From contig NZ_JAMTCF010000002.1 of NCBI RefSeq assembly GCF_024171695.1, positions 248,001-312,000 on the forward strand: 64,000 nucleotides of DNA. Direction: 5' to 3'. Both the position numbers and the translations under genes were made by a program. This DNA is from Actinosynnema pretiosum (GTDB lineage Bacteria > Actinomycetota > Actinomycetes > Mycobacteriales > Pseudonocardiaceae). This document shows positions 8,600 to 16,975 of this stretch, in pieces. The notes below the pieces were generated by a model. The model was not told the origin of the DNA and made no database searches. It saw nothing but the letters and a program-made list of their open reading frames with translations. Numbering within the stretch: position 1 is the first letter of the stretch; each line of letters opens with the position of its first letter.

Positions 8600-9871
8600 T
8601 CACCCCGGCGCGAGCGTCGACGTCGACACGATGATCTGCTCGGCCACGAACCGCGCCAGCGGCACCTCCGGCGCCAGGTGCGCGTCGTCGGCGAACGGCG
8701 TGAACCGGCCCTTGATGCCCTCGCGCCCGTGCACCAGCGCGTTGCGGGTCTTGAGGATGCGGCGGCTGAGCGCGCTGAACACCAGCGCCGAGTCCCGCCC
8801 GCGCAGGTCCACCTTGTCGCCCTCGGCGAACCGGACCGCCCGCGTCGCGTAGTGCTCGACCAGGCCCCGGTCGTACGTGGTGAGGTCCTGCGCGAGCACG
8901 GCCAGGTCCACGTGCCGCTGGAGCACCAGCCGCAGCGCGACCTGCTCGTTGACCACGATCTCGTCGCCCTCCACCCGCGCGGCTCGCCCGACCTTGCGGA
9001 TCAGCTCCCGCAGGTCCTTCTTGCGGCGGTAGGAGAACGCGGGCGCGGTGAGCGACTGCTGCACCTGGTTGATCAGGTCGTCCTGGTACGCGGTCTCGAA
9101 GAAGTGCTCGGCGACGTGGTAGTAGGACAGGAACTCCAGCACCGGGCTGTCCGCCGAGACCCCCAGCTGGTAGTGGTGCACCAGGTCGCCGACGTACGCG
9201 CGGCGCGGCACGTCCACGTCGCCCGCGCGGGCCCTGCGCACCCGCGAGATCACCGAGGGGCGGACCACGTCGTCGAAGTCGCGCGCGGGCACCAGCGCCA
9301 CGTCCAGGTTGTAGGCGAGGTGGAACAGCACGGCCTGCGCCGAGGCGGCCCAGGACGCGGCCGTGCGCGGGCGCTCCGAGGTGATCCGCAGGGTGAGCAG
9401 GCTGGTGGCCTCGCGCAGCAGGTCGAACACCGTCCAGTCGCGCTCCTGCCGGTCCTCCACCAACCGCTTGGGGTCGAAGGGCCCGAACACGATCCGGTCG
9501 GCGGGCACGCCGCGCTCCTTGAGCCCGTCCCGCATCCGCAGCAGGTAGCCCACGCTCGGCGGGCCGACCTCGTAGCGCACGCCCTGCTGGTCGTCGGCCA
9601 GCACCAGGCCCTCGCCCAGGAGCCTGCGCAGGTTCCCGCTGGGCCTGCTGAACTGCACCAGCACCTCGAAGGACTTGTCGGAGGCGACGGCGGTCCCGTC
9701 GAGCGGCCGGTGCGCCTCCACGGAGGCCGCCACCGAGGCCAGCTCCGAGGTCGCGGTGGAGATCGAGTGGAAGTCCCCGATGCGGTACGTGTAGGCCTCA
9801 CCCGACCGCGTGACCTTCAACCGAAGGATCTGCGCGATGGCGTCGGCAAGGGAATCGACGTCGAGTTCCAC
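8600..9871 (-). CDS. hypothetical protein with C-terminal HEPN-like domain
   Basis: A 423-residue protein of no recognised family. The N-terminal two thirds looks like a mixed alpha/beta sensor or binding region (LDVDSLADAIAQILRLKV... SPRARDFDD-type charged loops). The C-terminal third contains a helical segment starting LSYYHVAEHFFE and then KTRNALVHG near the end. R376-N-A-L-V-H381 fits the R-x4-H motif of HEPN-fold RNases, which are common in toxins and antiviral proteins. GTG at 9871 is used; a GGAAGG-type SD precedes it. An 8-bp inverted repeat lies 27-51 bp upstream. The gene stands alone next to two tRNA genes. A HEPN role is an inference from the motif; ligand and target are unknown. 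Confidence 0.85.
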   Translation of the reverse strand: MELDVDSLADAIAQILRLKVTRSGEAYTYRIGDFHSISTATSELASVAASVEAHRPLDGTAVASDKSFEVLVQFSRPSGNLRRLLGEGLVLADDQQGVRYEVGPPSVGYLLRMRDGLKERGVPADRIVFGPFDPKRLVEDRQERDWTVFDLLREATSLLTLRITSERPRTAASWAASAQAVLFHLAYNLDVALVPARDFDDVVRPSVISRVRRARAGDVDVPRRAYVGDLVHHYQLGVSADSPVLEFLSYYHVAEHFFETAYQDDLINQVQQSLTAPAFSYRRKKDLRELIRKVGRAARVEGDEIVVNEQVALRLVLQRHVDLAVLAQDLTTYDRGLVEHYATRAVRFAEGDKVDLRGRDSALVFSALSRRILKTRNALVHGREGIKGRFTPFADDAHLAPEVPLARFVAEQIIVSTSTLAPG

Positions 9872-9897
9872 GGCCCGCCTTCCGTCCTCTGCTGTCC

Positions 9898-9922
9898 CCC
9901 ATTCGTGGTTAATCCGAATGGG
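9898..9922 (-). promoter_or_regulatory. inverted repeat upstream of the HEPN-like gene
   Basis: CCCATTCG (9898-9905) and CGAATGGG (9915-9922), perfect 8-bp arms with a 9-bp A+T-rich spacer, 27-51 bp upstream of the GTG at 9871. It is either a dimeric repressor site or a 5'-UTR hairpin. The A+T-rich stretch 9905-9970 is the likely promoter region. Confidence 0.5.
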
Positions 9923-10360
9923 AGAAGCAATTTTGCTAGTAGTCGAGCGCTCTTCCGGGCCGGACAATGCTAACCGCTGCGCCATTGTTCTCCGGGCACC
10001 CGTGGAATGCCGTGTCGCCCGCGCGCGGCCCGCGACCAGCGCGGTTGCCCGCCCCCGTTCCGGCGCGCCCCGGAGGGAAAAGCGCGCGGCCGAATTCCCG
10101 GTTCCGCATTCGGCGCGGGGGAGGGGTGCGCGAGTTCGCGGTTCGGGGCAGTTCTCCGAACGCCGACGGGCGGAGTCCGCGCGCCCGATCGGACCGCCGG
10201 GTCCCCACGCCGCGCCCCGACACCCGTGCGGCCGTTCGTGGACCGCGCCGCCCCGACCGGACGAGCGCCACCCCGCGCCCGCCGCCCGCGACACCCCGAG
10301 CGCGGCGGGCGGGCCGAGGGGGCGCGGGCGGTGCGCGAGCACCTGCCCCGGAAACGCCGA
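9923..10360. other. no gene seen
   Basis: About 440 bp of G+C-rich sequence between the HEPN-like gene and tRNA-Gly. Several frames are open on both strands, but none has an SD, a recognisable domain or actinomycete-like third-position bias. I see no gene here. Confidence 0.5.
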
Positions 10361-10383
10361 AGACCGTCCACGTGGGACGGTCT
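10361..10383 (-). terminator. hairpin terminator of tRNA-Gly
   Basis: AGACCGTCC (10361-10369) pairs with GGACGGTCT (10375-10383). It is about 28 bp beyond the 3' end of tRNA-Gly on the minus strand. Confidence 0.65.
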
Positions 10384-10410
10384 CCAGGTCTGCCACCAGC
10401 GATGATGTTG

Positions 10411-10484
10411 TGGAGCGGGTGACGGGAATCGAACCCGCATGACCAGCTTGGAAGGCTGGGGCTCTACCATTGAGCTACACCCGC
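10411..10484 (-). tRNA. tRNA-Gly (anticodon TCC)
   Basis: A full cloverleaf on the minus strand. The acceptor is GCGGGTG/CACCCGC, the D arm has AGCTCAATGGTAGAGC, the anticodon stem CCAGC/GCTGG holds loop CTTCCAA (anticodon TCC), and the T arm has GGTTCGATTCC. CCA is encoded. It reads GGA codons. Confidence 0.97.
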
Positions 10485-10513
10485 GCAGCGCCCACCGGGT
10501 GGGTGCTGAAAAC

Positions 10514-10536
10514 AGCTTAGCGCGTCGCGCTAAGCT
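10514..10536. promoter_or_regulatory. 23-bp near-perfect palindrome between divergent tRNA genes
   Basis: AGCTTAGCGCG (10514-10524), a single T, then CGCGCTAAGCT (10526-10536), all arms matching. It occupies the 60 bp between divergent tRNA-Gly and tRNA-Pro, ten bases before tRNA-Pro. It could contain overlapping -10 elements (TAAGCT on each strand) for the two tRNAs. Confidence 0.5.
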
Positions 10537-10545
10537 CCTGGTGAC

Positions 10546-10619
10546 CGGGGCGTGGCGCAGTTTGGTAGCGCACCCGCTTTGGGAGCGGGGGGTCGCAGGT
10601 TCAAATCCTGTCGCCCCGA
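10546..10619 (+). tRNA. tRNA-Pro (anticodon TGG)
   Basis: Acceptor CGGGGCG/CGCCCCG with discriminator A, D arm GGCGCAGTTTGGTAGCGC, anticodon stem-loop CCCGC-TTTGGGA-GCGGG (anticodon TGG) and T arm GGTTCAAATCC. CCA is not encoded. It reads CCA codons. Confidence 0.97.
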
Positions 10620-10686
10620 CGGTCTCGGCCCCCTCTGCGCAGCACGAGGGGGCCGCTCCGCATCACGGCCCTGCACGTCGGCGCCC

Positions 10687-11595
10687 CTAGGCGGGCGTCG
10701 CGGCCACCTGCTCGCTCACCACCTGCGCCGCCGCCGAGACCAGCGCGGTCACCGACGGGTTCGCCGAGTTGTCCTGGCGCCAGGCGAACTGGGTGAACAC
10801 CCGGAACGGCGGGGTCCAGCCGATCCGGCTGAGCCTGCCGTCCGCCAGCTCCGCCGCCACCGTGACCTCCGGCACCAGCGAGATGCCCAGCCCCGAGGCG
10901 ACCGCCCGCTTGGCCGCGTCGACCGAGTCCAGCGCCAGCACCGGCGACCGAGACTCGGCCTCGTGCAGGCCCAGCGCCCGCTCGAACTGCTCGTGGTAGC
11001 TCGCCCCGTTCTCGGCCCTGACCAGGGTGCTGCCCCGCAGGTCGGCCTCGGTCACGGCGCCCGTCCTCGCCAGCGCGTGGCCGGGGCCCGCGACCATCAC
11101 CAGCGGTTCGGGGCACAGCACCGTCGTCTCCAGCCCGTCCCGCTGCTCGACCGGGCCGATGAAGAACGCGCAGTCGAGCCTGCCCTCGCGCACGGCGGCC
11201 AGGTTCGACCGGGTTGTTCGCGAGTGCAGCGAGATCTGGACGCTCGGGTAGCGCCAGCACATGTACTCGATCAGGGGTAAGAGCCGGTAGTCGGTGAGGC
11301 TCTGGGCGCTGCCGATCACGAGGTGCCCGTGCGGCTCCCCGTTCATGGTGATGGCCTTGCGGGCCTTGTCGGTGAGCGTGATGATGTTGCGCGCGAACGG
11401 CAGCAGCTCGACCCCGGCGGAGGTCATCTGGATGCCGCGCGGCAACCTGCGGAACAGGGCGACGCCGAGGGTCTCCTCCAGCGCCTTGATCCTGGTGGTG
11501 ATCGTGGGCTGCGAGCAGTTCAGCGTGGCGGCGGCCTTCGTGAAGCTGCCGGTCTGCACCACTGTGGTGAACGCCAGAAGCTGACGGGTCTCCAT
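10687..11595 (-). CDS. LysR-family transcriptional regulator
   Basis: A 302-residue LysR regulator. The N-terminal winged helix (residues 1-60) has the family helix-turn-helix: METRQLLAFTTVVQTGSFTKAAATLNCSQPTITTRIKALEE. It is followed by LFRRLPRGIQMTSAG and a periplasmic-binding-like effector domain. ATG at 11595 gives the standard N-terminus. The effector and target are unknown because no divergent gene lies upstream; the next 1.1 kb appears empty. It contains a TTA leucine codon at 11278-11280, rare in such DNA and usually decoded by the developmentally controlled bldA tRNA in streptomycetes. Confidence 0.93.
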   Translation of the reverse strand: METRQLLAFTTVVQTGSFTKAAATLNCSQPTITTRIKALEETLGVALFRRLPRGIQMTSAGVELLPFARNIITLTDKARKAITMNGEPHGHLVIGSAQSLTDYRLLPLIEYMCWRYPSVQISLHSRTTRSNLAAVREGRLDCAFFIGPVEQRDGLETTVLCPEPLVMVAGPGHALARTGAVTEADLRGSTLVRAENGASYHEQFERALGLHEAESRSPVLALDSVDAAKRAVASGLGISLVPEVTVAAELADGRLSRIGWTPPFRVFTQFAWRQDNSANPSVTALVSAAAQVVSEQVAATPA

Positions 11596-12608
11596 GGAAC
11601 TCCCCAAGGTCCGTGAGTGGATCACGGCGAGAGGCGGTTCGCCGTGGGTTCCGCGCGTGGCGGTGGTCGGCCGGTCCCGGCTGGTGGCCGGGCTCCTGCT
11701 CAACATCGCCTCGCGGCCGGGCCCTGGGGTTCCGGGTGGCGCGCAAGCCCGTGGTGCGGTTGCCCGAGCGGCGGACGGGCGGTCGCCCGCGTGTTCGGGG
11801 GAATCGGCGGAATGGTCTTCATCGGGGTCATCGGCACCTTTTCTGGTAGGTGGTAAAGAGCGCGATGACATGTCTCGCTCGTTCCGTGCCCGGTCGCCCG
11901 TCGCGTTCACTCGTTCGACGGTGGGGCGTCCGGATGACTTAATCTTCTTTCCTGGCCGCCTTCTTGCGGCCTGCGGCGCAACGGTACCGGAATCCCACAC
12001 TAATGGACTACGGCGAGTGGAGTCATCTCCGGGCGTGAAAGTTTTCTGCGTACCGGTGCTCCAAATGGCCTCACTTCACCTGGAAAGGGTAGCGTTCCGC
12101 CCCGTTCGTCGCTGTGGGTAATAGTGCGCTGCGGCGCCAGTGTTACCCCACTTGAGCCCGCCGCTGTCCGGTTACGTTCGGTTTCACGCTCCCGGTGCAC
12201 GGCGGGGGCCTGCGAACGGAGCAACGGGTGCTGGTCCAGGTGTCCGCTCCGGGGTGCTGGTACGCGGATGTTCCCCGCAACGGCGGAATGGGTGACCGCA
12301 AGGGCGGTAAAGGCTGCCCAAACCGGCGCGCCCGCCCGGTCGCACTCGTTGTCCGCACGACTGCCCGCGCGATCGGGCGTGCCGCGACCGCCCGGTTCGT
12401 CCGCTTCCGCGACGGCCGGGAAAACCCGGCCCGAGGTGATTCGACGGCGCCCGGCGCGCCGAAAACTATTTCGTGCGGGGAGTCATGTCGGAAAACCGCG
12501 CGCGCCTGCCGGGGCCTCGACTCGCTCACGCGCGCGGCGCGGGCCGCCCGCACCGACGCGCGAACCACCCGGTCGCGGGGTGCCACCCCGGCCGGGGGCG
12601 GCCTCGCC
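11596..12608. other. 1-kb gene-free stretch between lysR and tig
   Basis: No convincing gene on either strand. G+C is somewhat lower at 11860-12120. It contains an imperfect inverted repeat: GGGTAATAGTG (12116-12126) against CAGTGTTACCC (12138-12148), 9 of 11 positions matching. The short open frames here lack an SD, recognisable motifs and the codon bias of neighbouring genes. Confidence 0.55.
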
Positions 12609-12614
12609 TAGACT
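12609..12614 (+). promoter_or_regulatory. candidate -10 element of tig
   Basis: TAGACT, matching the TANNNT -10 consensus of actinomycete housekeeping promoters, about 80 bp upstream of the tig start. No good -35 is seen. The same hexamer precedes valS. Confidence 0.4.
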
Positions 12615-12694
12615 CAGGCGAATCCCGTTTCGCCCCTGGGTGTCGCCCTGGGCGTCGCGGGATGTTCCGCACGTCCCGTTACGAGGAGACCACG

Positions 12695-14041
12695 TTGAAG
12701 AGCACCGTCGAGCACCTGAGCCCGACGCGGGTCCGGATCAACGTCGAGGTGCCGTTCGACGAGCTCAAGTCGGACTTCGACCGCGCGTACCGCAAGCTGG
12801 CCAAGCAGGTCCGCATCCCCGGCTTCCGCCCCGGCAAGGCCCCCGCCCGCGTCCTGGAGAGCCGCATCGGTCGCGCTCCCGTCCTGGACGAGGTCGTGCA
12901 GGAGGCCATCCCGGCGAAGTACCTGGAGGCCGTGAACTCCGGTGAGCTGCGCACCCTGGGCCGCCCCGACTTCGAGGTGACCAAGATCGAGGACGGTGGG
13001 ACCATCGAGTTCACCGCCGAGGTCGACGTCCGCCCCGAGATCACCGTGCCCGCCTTCGGCGAGCTGTCGGTGAGCGTCGGCGAGCAGGAGGTCACCGACG
13101 AGGACGTGACCACCCAGCTCGACGAGCTGCGCGCGCGCTTCGGCACCCTCGCCGGTGTGAAGCGCCCCGCCCAGCAGGGTGACTTCGTCGTGGTCGACCT
13201 GTCCGCCACCGTCGACGGTGAAGAGGTCGAGGAGGCCAAGACCTCCGGCCTGTCCTACGAGATCGGCTCCGGCCAGCTCGTCGAGGGCATCGACGAGGCC
13301 CTGGTCGGCGCCTCCGAGGGCGAGACCAAGAACTTCACCACCAAGCTGGTCGCGGGCGACCACGCGGGCCGCGACGCCGACGTCGTCGTCGTGCTGAGCA
13401 GCGTGAAGGAGCGCCAGCTCCCCGAGCTGGACGACGAGTTCGCGCAGCTGGCCAGCGAGTTCGACACGCTCGACGAGCTCAAGGACGACCTGCGCACCCG
13501 CCTCGGCCGGGTGAAGAAGATGCAGCAGGGCGTCGAGGCCCGCGACAAGGTCCTGGAGGCGCTGCTCGCCAGCGTCGAGGTGCCGCTGCCCGAGGCCGTC
13601 GTGCAGAGCGAGATCGAGGTCCGCGAGCACGACGCGGTCCACTCGTTCGACCACGACCAGGAGCGCTTCGACGCCTGGCTGGCCGAGCAGGGCCAGACCA
13701 AGGAGGAGTTCGACGCCGAGGTCCGCACCGCGTCCGAGCAGGCGGTCAAGACCCAGCTCGTGCTGGACGCCATCGCCGACGCCGAGCAGCTCACTGTCTC
13801 CGACGCCGAGCTGACCGAGCGGATCATCTACCAGGCGCAGCGCTTCGGCATCAGCCCCGACGAGTACGTCAAGCGGGCGCAGCAGTCCGGCCAGCTCGGC
13901 GCGATCTTCGCGGACGTGCGGCGCGGCAAGGCCCTGGCCACCGTGGTGCGCCAGGCGACCGTGACCGACGAGTCCGGCGAGAAGCTCGACCTGGACGAGC
14001 TGTTCGGCGAGGCCAAGCAGGACGACTCCACCGAGGAGTGA
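12695..14041 (+). CDS. tig: trigger factor
   Basis: A 448-residue ribosome-bound chaperone and peptidyl-prolyl isomerase. The N-terminal domain has the ribosome-docking signature GFRPGKAP (43-50). A central FKBP-like PPIase domain runs from KRPAQQGDFVVVDLS to about residue 245, followed by the helical C-terminal chaperone domain and an acidic tail. The TTG at 12695 is the start: ACGAGGAGACC lies just upstream and the product begins MKSTVEHLSPTRVR as in homologues. It leads the tig-clpP2-clpX cluster, separated from clpP2 by a hairpin. Confidence 0.97.
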   Translation: MKSTVEHLSPTRVRINVEVPFDELKSDFDRAYRKLAKQVRIPGFRPGKAPARVLESRIGRAPVLDEVVQEAIPAKYLEAVNSGELRTLGRPDFEVTKIEDGGTIEFTAEVDVRPEITVPAFGELSVSVGEQEVTDEDVTTQLDELRARFGTLAGVKRPAQQGDFVVVDLSATVDGEEVEEAKTSGLSYEIGSGQLVEGIDEALVGASEGETKNFTTKLVAGDHAGRDADVVVVLSSVKERQLPELDDEFAQLASEFDTLDELKDDLRTRLGRVKKMQQGVEARDKVLEALLASVEVPLPEAVVQSEIEVREHDAVHSFDHDQERFDAWLAEQGQTKEEFDAEVRTASEQAVKTQLVLDAIADAEQLTVSDAELTERIIYQAQRFGISPDEYVKRAQQSGQLGAIFADVRRGKALATVVRQATVTDESGEKLDLDELFGEAKQDDSTEE

Positions 14042-14050
14042 AGCCCTGAG

Positions 14051-14093
14051 CGAACGCGGGCGGTGTCGGGAAGGCGACGCCGCCCGCCTTCGT
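14051..14093 (+). terminator. hairpin between tig and clpP2
   Basis: GCGGGCGG (14056-14063) pairs with CCGCCCGC (14080-14087). Flanking pairs extend the imperfect stem to about 14051-14093. It is followed by TAAGGT (14094-14099), a TANNNT -10 candidate for clpP2, so clpP2 probably has its own promoter. Confidence 0.6.
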
Positions 14094-14200
14094 TAAGGTC
14101 GAGGTGAAGGGGTTCGCACGGCGCAGCGGGCGCACCGCAGGCCTGAACCAGGCGGGCGGGCCCCACTGAAGACCGGCGAGCACAGGACCAGGAGATTCCA

Positions 14201-14830
14201 GTGAGCCAGTTCCACGCGCCGCAGTCCCGGTACGTGCTTCCCTCGTTCGTCGAGCGCACGAGCTACGGCGTCAAGGAGTCCAACCCGTACAACAAGCTGT
14301 TCGAGGAGCGCATCATCTTCCTCGGCGTGCAGGTGGACGACGCCTCGGCGAACGACGTGATGGCCCAGCTGCTCGTGCTGGAGTCCGAGGACCCGGACCG
14401 GGACATCCTGATGTACATCAACTCGCCGGGTGGCTCGTTCACCTCGCTGATGGCCATCTACGACACCATGCAGTTCGTCCGCCCGGACATCCAGACCTAC
14501 TGCCTGGGCCAGGCGTCCTCCGCGGCGGCCGTGCTGCTGGCGGCGGGCACGCCGGGCAAGCGCCACGCGCTGCCGAACGCGCGGGTGCTGATCCACCAGC
14601 CCGCCACCGAGGGCGTGTACGGCCAGGTGTCCGACCTGGAGATCCAGTCGAACGAGATCCAGCGCGTGCGCAGGCTCCTCGAGACGACCCTGGCGCACCA
14701 CACCAACCGCTCCCCGGAGCAGGTGCGCGCCGACATCGAGCGCGACAAGATCCTGACGGCCGAGGAGGCCAAGGAGTACGGGATCGTCGACACCGTTCTG
14801 CCTTACCGGAAGCTCTCGGCCCGGTCCTGA
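14201..14830 (+). CDS. clpP2: ATP-dependent Clp protease proteolytic subunit, ClpP2 type
   Basis: A 209-residue ClpP serine protease subunit. The block [20 protein letters not shown] is almost identical to M. tuberculosis ClpP2 as I recall it, and differs from ClpP1. The catalytic triad is visible as S107 (in [11 protein letters not shown]), H132 (in VLIHQP) and the Asp in [14 protein letters not shown] at 14201 follows GGAG. ClpP2 normally forms a mixed tetradecamer with ClpP1, whose gene usually lies directly upstream. Here only 159 bp separate tig from clpP2, so clpP1 is not at this site. Confidence 0.96.
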   Translation: MSQFHAPQSRYVLPSFVERTSYGVKESNPYNKLFEERIIFLGVQVDDASANDVMAQLLVLESEDPDRDILMYINSPGGSFTSLMAIYDTMQFVRPDIQTYCLGQASSAAAVLLAAGTPGKRHALPNARVLIHQPATEGVYGQVSDLEIQSNEIQRVRRLLETTLAHHTNRSPEQVRADIERDKILTAEEAKEYGIVDTVLPYRKLSARS

Positions 14831-14901
14831 CGGCGGGCCCCCGACACGCCGTGCCCGACGGGTTGCCGCCGGGTTCGCCGGGTCGGGGGCACGCTGGTGC
14901 T

Positions 14902-14919
14902 CCCACCCACGAGGGTGGG
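14902..14919 (+). terminator. hairpin between clpP2 and clpX
   Basis: CCCACCC (14902-14908), loop ACGA, GGGTGGG (14913-14919). A longer, weaker pairing GCCCCCGAC (14837-14845) with GTCGGGGGC (14882-14890) precedes it. The gap of about 200 bp suggests clpX is at least partly transcribed on its own. Confidence 0.5.
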
Positions 14920-15034
14920 CCAGGTACCTTCGAGGGGAACACGGCGGTTTCCCGCTCTTTCCGCGGGTTCCCGCCTCATCAGCAGTCAGGCGCGCCGACC
15001 CCCGGTGCGCCGGAGGGGACAGAGGTCAGCGGTC

Positions 15035-16315
15035 ATGGCGCGTATCGGTGACGGCGGCGACCTGCTGAAGTGCTCTTTCTGCGGCAAGAGCCAGAAGCAG
15101 GTGAAAAAACTCATCGCCGGTCCCGGCGTCTACATCTGCGATGAGTGCATCGACCTCTGCAACGAGATCATCGAGGAAGAACTCGCGGAGGCGGGCGACG
15201 TCAAGCTCGACGAGCTGCCCAAGCCCGCCGAGATCCACGACTTCCTCGACCAGTACGTGATCGGCCAGAGCGAGGCCAAGCGGACCCTCTCGGTGGCGGT
15301 CTACAACCACTACAAGCGCATCCAGGCGGGTGACCGGGGGCGTGAGGGGCGGGACGACGGGGTCGAGCTGGCCAAGTCGAACATCCTCATGCTCGGCCCC
15401 ACCGGCTGCGGCAAGACCTACCTCGCGCAGACGCTCGCGAAGATGCTGAACGTCCCGTTCGCCATCGCCGACGCGACCGCGCTGACCGAGGCGGGCTACG
15501 TCGGCGAGGACGTCGAGAACATCCTGCTCAAGCTCATCCAGGCGGCGGACTACGACGTCAAGCGGGCCGAGACCGGGATCATCTACATCGACGAGGTCGA
15601 CAAGATCGCCCGCAAGAGCGAGAACCCGTCGATCACCCGCGACGTCTCCGGCGAGGGCGTGCAGCAGGCCCTGCTGAAGATACTGGAGGGGACCACGGCG
15701 TCGGTGCCCCCGCAGGGCGGTCGCAAGCACCCGCACCAGGAGTTCATCCAGATCGACACGACGAACGTGCTGTTCATCGTGGCGGGCGCCTTCGCGGGCC
15801 TGGAGAAGATCATCCAGGACCGGATCGGCAAGCGCGGGCTCGGCTTCGGCGCCGAGGTCCGCACCAAGGCCGAGGTCGACGCGGCGGACTACTTCGCCGA
15901 GTCGATGCCGGAGGACCTGATCAAGTTCGGGCTGATCCCGGAGTTCATCGGCCGCCTGCCGATGGTCGCCAGCGTGACCAACCTGGACCAGCCGTCCCTG
16001 GTGCGCATCCTCACCGAGCCGAAGAACGCCCTGGTCAAGCAGTACCAGAAGCTGTTCGAGATGGACGGCGTCGAGCTGGAGTTCACCAAGTCCGCGCTGG
16101 AGGCGGTCGCCGACCAGGCGATCCTGCGCGGCACGGGGGCTCGCGGCCTGCGGGCGATCATGGAGGAGGTGCTGCTGCCGGTGATGTACGACATCCCGAG
16201 CCGCACCGACGTCGCCAAGGTCGTCATCACCGAGCAGACGGTGAAGGAGAACGTGAACCCGACCATCGTGTCCCGGCAGCCCAGCCGCCGGGAGCGCCGC
16301 GAGAAGTCGGCCTGA
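15035..16315 (+). CDS. clpX: ATP-dependent Clp protease ATP-binding subunit ClpX
   Basis: A 426-residue AAA+ unfoldase that feeds substrates to ClpP. It has the N-terminal zinc-binding domain (CSFC ... CDEC), Walker A GPTGCGKT, Walker [11 protein letters not shown], the sensor region and the [10 protein letters not shown] segment that includes the ClpP-docking loop. The C-terminal small domain contains [16 protein letters not shown] at 15035 gives [18 protein letters not shown]. The length is typical. The downstream hydrolase starts 3 bp after the stop. Confidence 0.98.
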   Translation: MARIGDGGDLLKCSFCGKSQKQVKKLIAGPGVYICDECIDLCNEIIEEELAEAGDVKLDELPKPAEIHDFLDQYVIGQSEAKRTLSVAVYNHYKRIQAGDRGREGRDDGVELAKSNILMLGPTGCGKTYLAQTLAKMLNVPFAIADATALTEAGYVGEDVENILLKLIQAADYDVKRAETGIIYIDEVDKIARKSENPSITRDVSGEGVQQALLKILEGTTASVPPQGGRKHPHQEFIQIDTTNVLFIVAGAFAGLEKIIQDRIGKRGLGFGAEVRTKAEVDAADYFAESMPEDLIKFGLIPEFIGRLPMVASVTNLDQPSLVRILTEPKNALVKQYQKLFEMDGVELEFTKSALEAVADQAILRGTGARGLRAIMEEVLLPVMYDIPSRTDVAKVVITEQTVKENVNPTIVSRQPSRRERREKSA

Positions 16316-16318
16316 CCG

Positions 16319-16909
16319 GTGTCCCCGCCCCACGTCCTGCTGCTGCACGGCCTCGGAGGTTCCGGGCCCGAGCACTGGCAGACGTGGCTGGCGGGGGAAC
16401 TGGCGGCGCACGGTGCCCAGGTGGACGTCCCGTCGTTCACCGATCCCGACGCGCCGGAGCTGGAGGTGTGGCTGGGTGAGCTCCGCGCTCACCTGGCCGC
16501 GGCTCCCACCGGCGTGGAGCGGGTCGTCGCCGCGCACTCCCTGGCGTGCCTGCTGTGGCTGCACCACGCCGCCACCCTGACCGACCCGGCGCTGCGCGTG
16601 GACCGCGTGCTGCTGGTCGGCCCGCCAAGCCCGCGCTACGCGGGTGAGATCGCGATCCCCGCGCGGTTCCTGGACTGCCCGCTGGAGCCGGACGCCCCGC
16701 GCGCCGCCTCGGCCGACACCAGGCTCGTGGTCGGCGAGGGCGACCCGTTCTGCAGCCTGGAGCAGGCCAAGGAGTTGGCGGGCGCGCTGAGGCTCGAACT
16801 GGACGTCATCGTCGGCGGCGCGCACCTCAACACGGACGCGGGCTACGGCCCGTGGGGCGCGGCGCTGAAGTGGGTCCGCAGCAACCGCACCCCCCTCACG
16901 CCGCGCTGA
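16319..16909 (+). CDS. RBBP9/YdeN-family alpha/beta hydrolase
   Basis: A 196-residue small alpha/beta hydrolase: N-terminal VLLLHGLGGSGPEHWQTWL, nucleophile elbow AHSLAC and a terminal GGAHLNTDAGYGPW block that supplies the catalytic His, the typical RBBP9/YdeN layout. The elbow reads A-H-S-L-A rather than G-x-S-x-G, a common variant in this family. GTG at 16319 is 3 bp after the clpX stop, so it is probably co-transcribed with clpX. The substrate is unknown. Confidence 0.88.
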   Translation: MSPPHVLLLHGLGGSGPEHWQTWLAGELAAHGAQVDVPSFTDPDAPELEVWLGELRAHLAAAPTGVERVVAAHSLACLLWLHHAATLTDPALRVDRVLLVGPPSPRYAGEIAIPARFLDCPLEPDAPRAASADTRLVVGEGDPFCSLEQAKELAGALRLELDVIVGGAHLNTDAGYGPWGAALKWVRSNRTPLTPR

Positions 16910-16975
16910 TCACCCCTGCGCCGACCGCCGCGCGGGCGGCCCTCGTGCCGACCTTCCGCGCGCCGCGCCACCCGG

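Noticed and set aside
9810-10442. Open frames in the HEPN-tRNA interval
   Set aside because: No SD, no domain, Arg/Pro-rich composition typical of noncoding G+C-rich DNA, and overlap with tRNA-Gly.
11594-12121. Possible 175-residue gene after lysR
   Set aside because: Starts inside the lysR start region, has no codon bias or recognisable motif, and crosses an A+T-richer promoter-like stretch.
14100-14130. ClgR operator before clpP2 (GTTCGC at 14112)
   Set aside because: Only one half-site is recognisable; the second half (GCG-type) does not match well enough to call.
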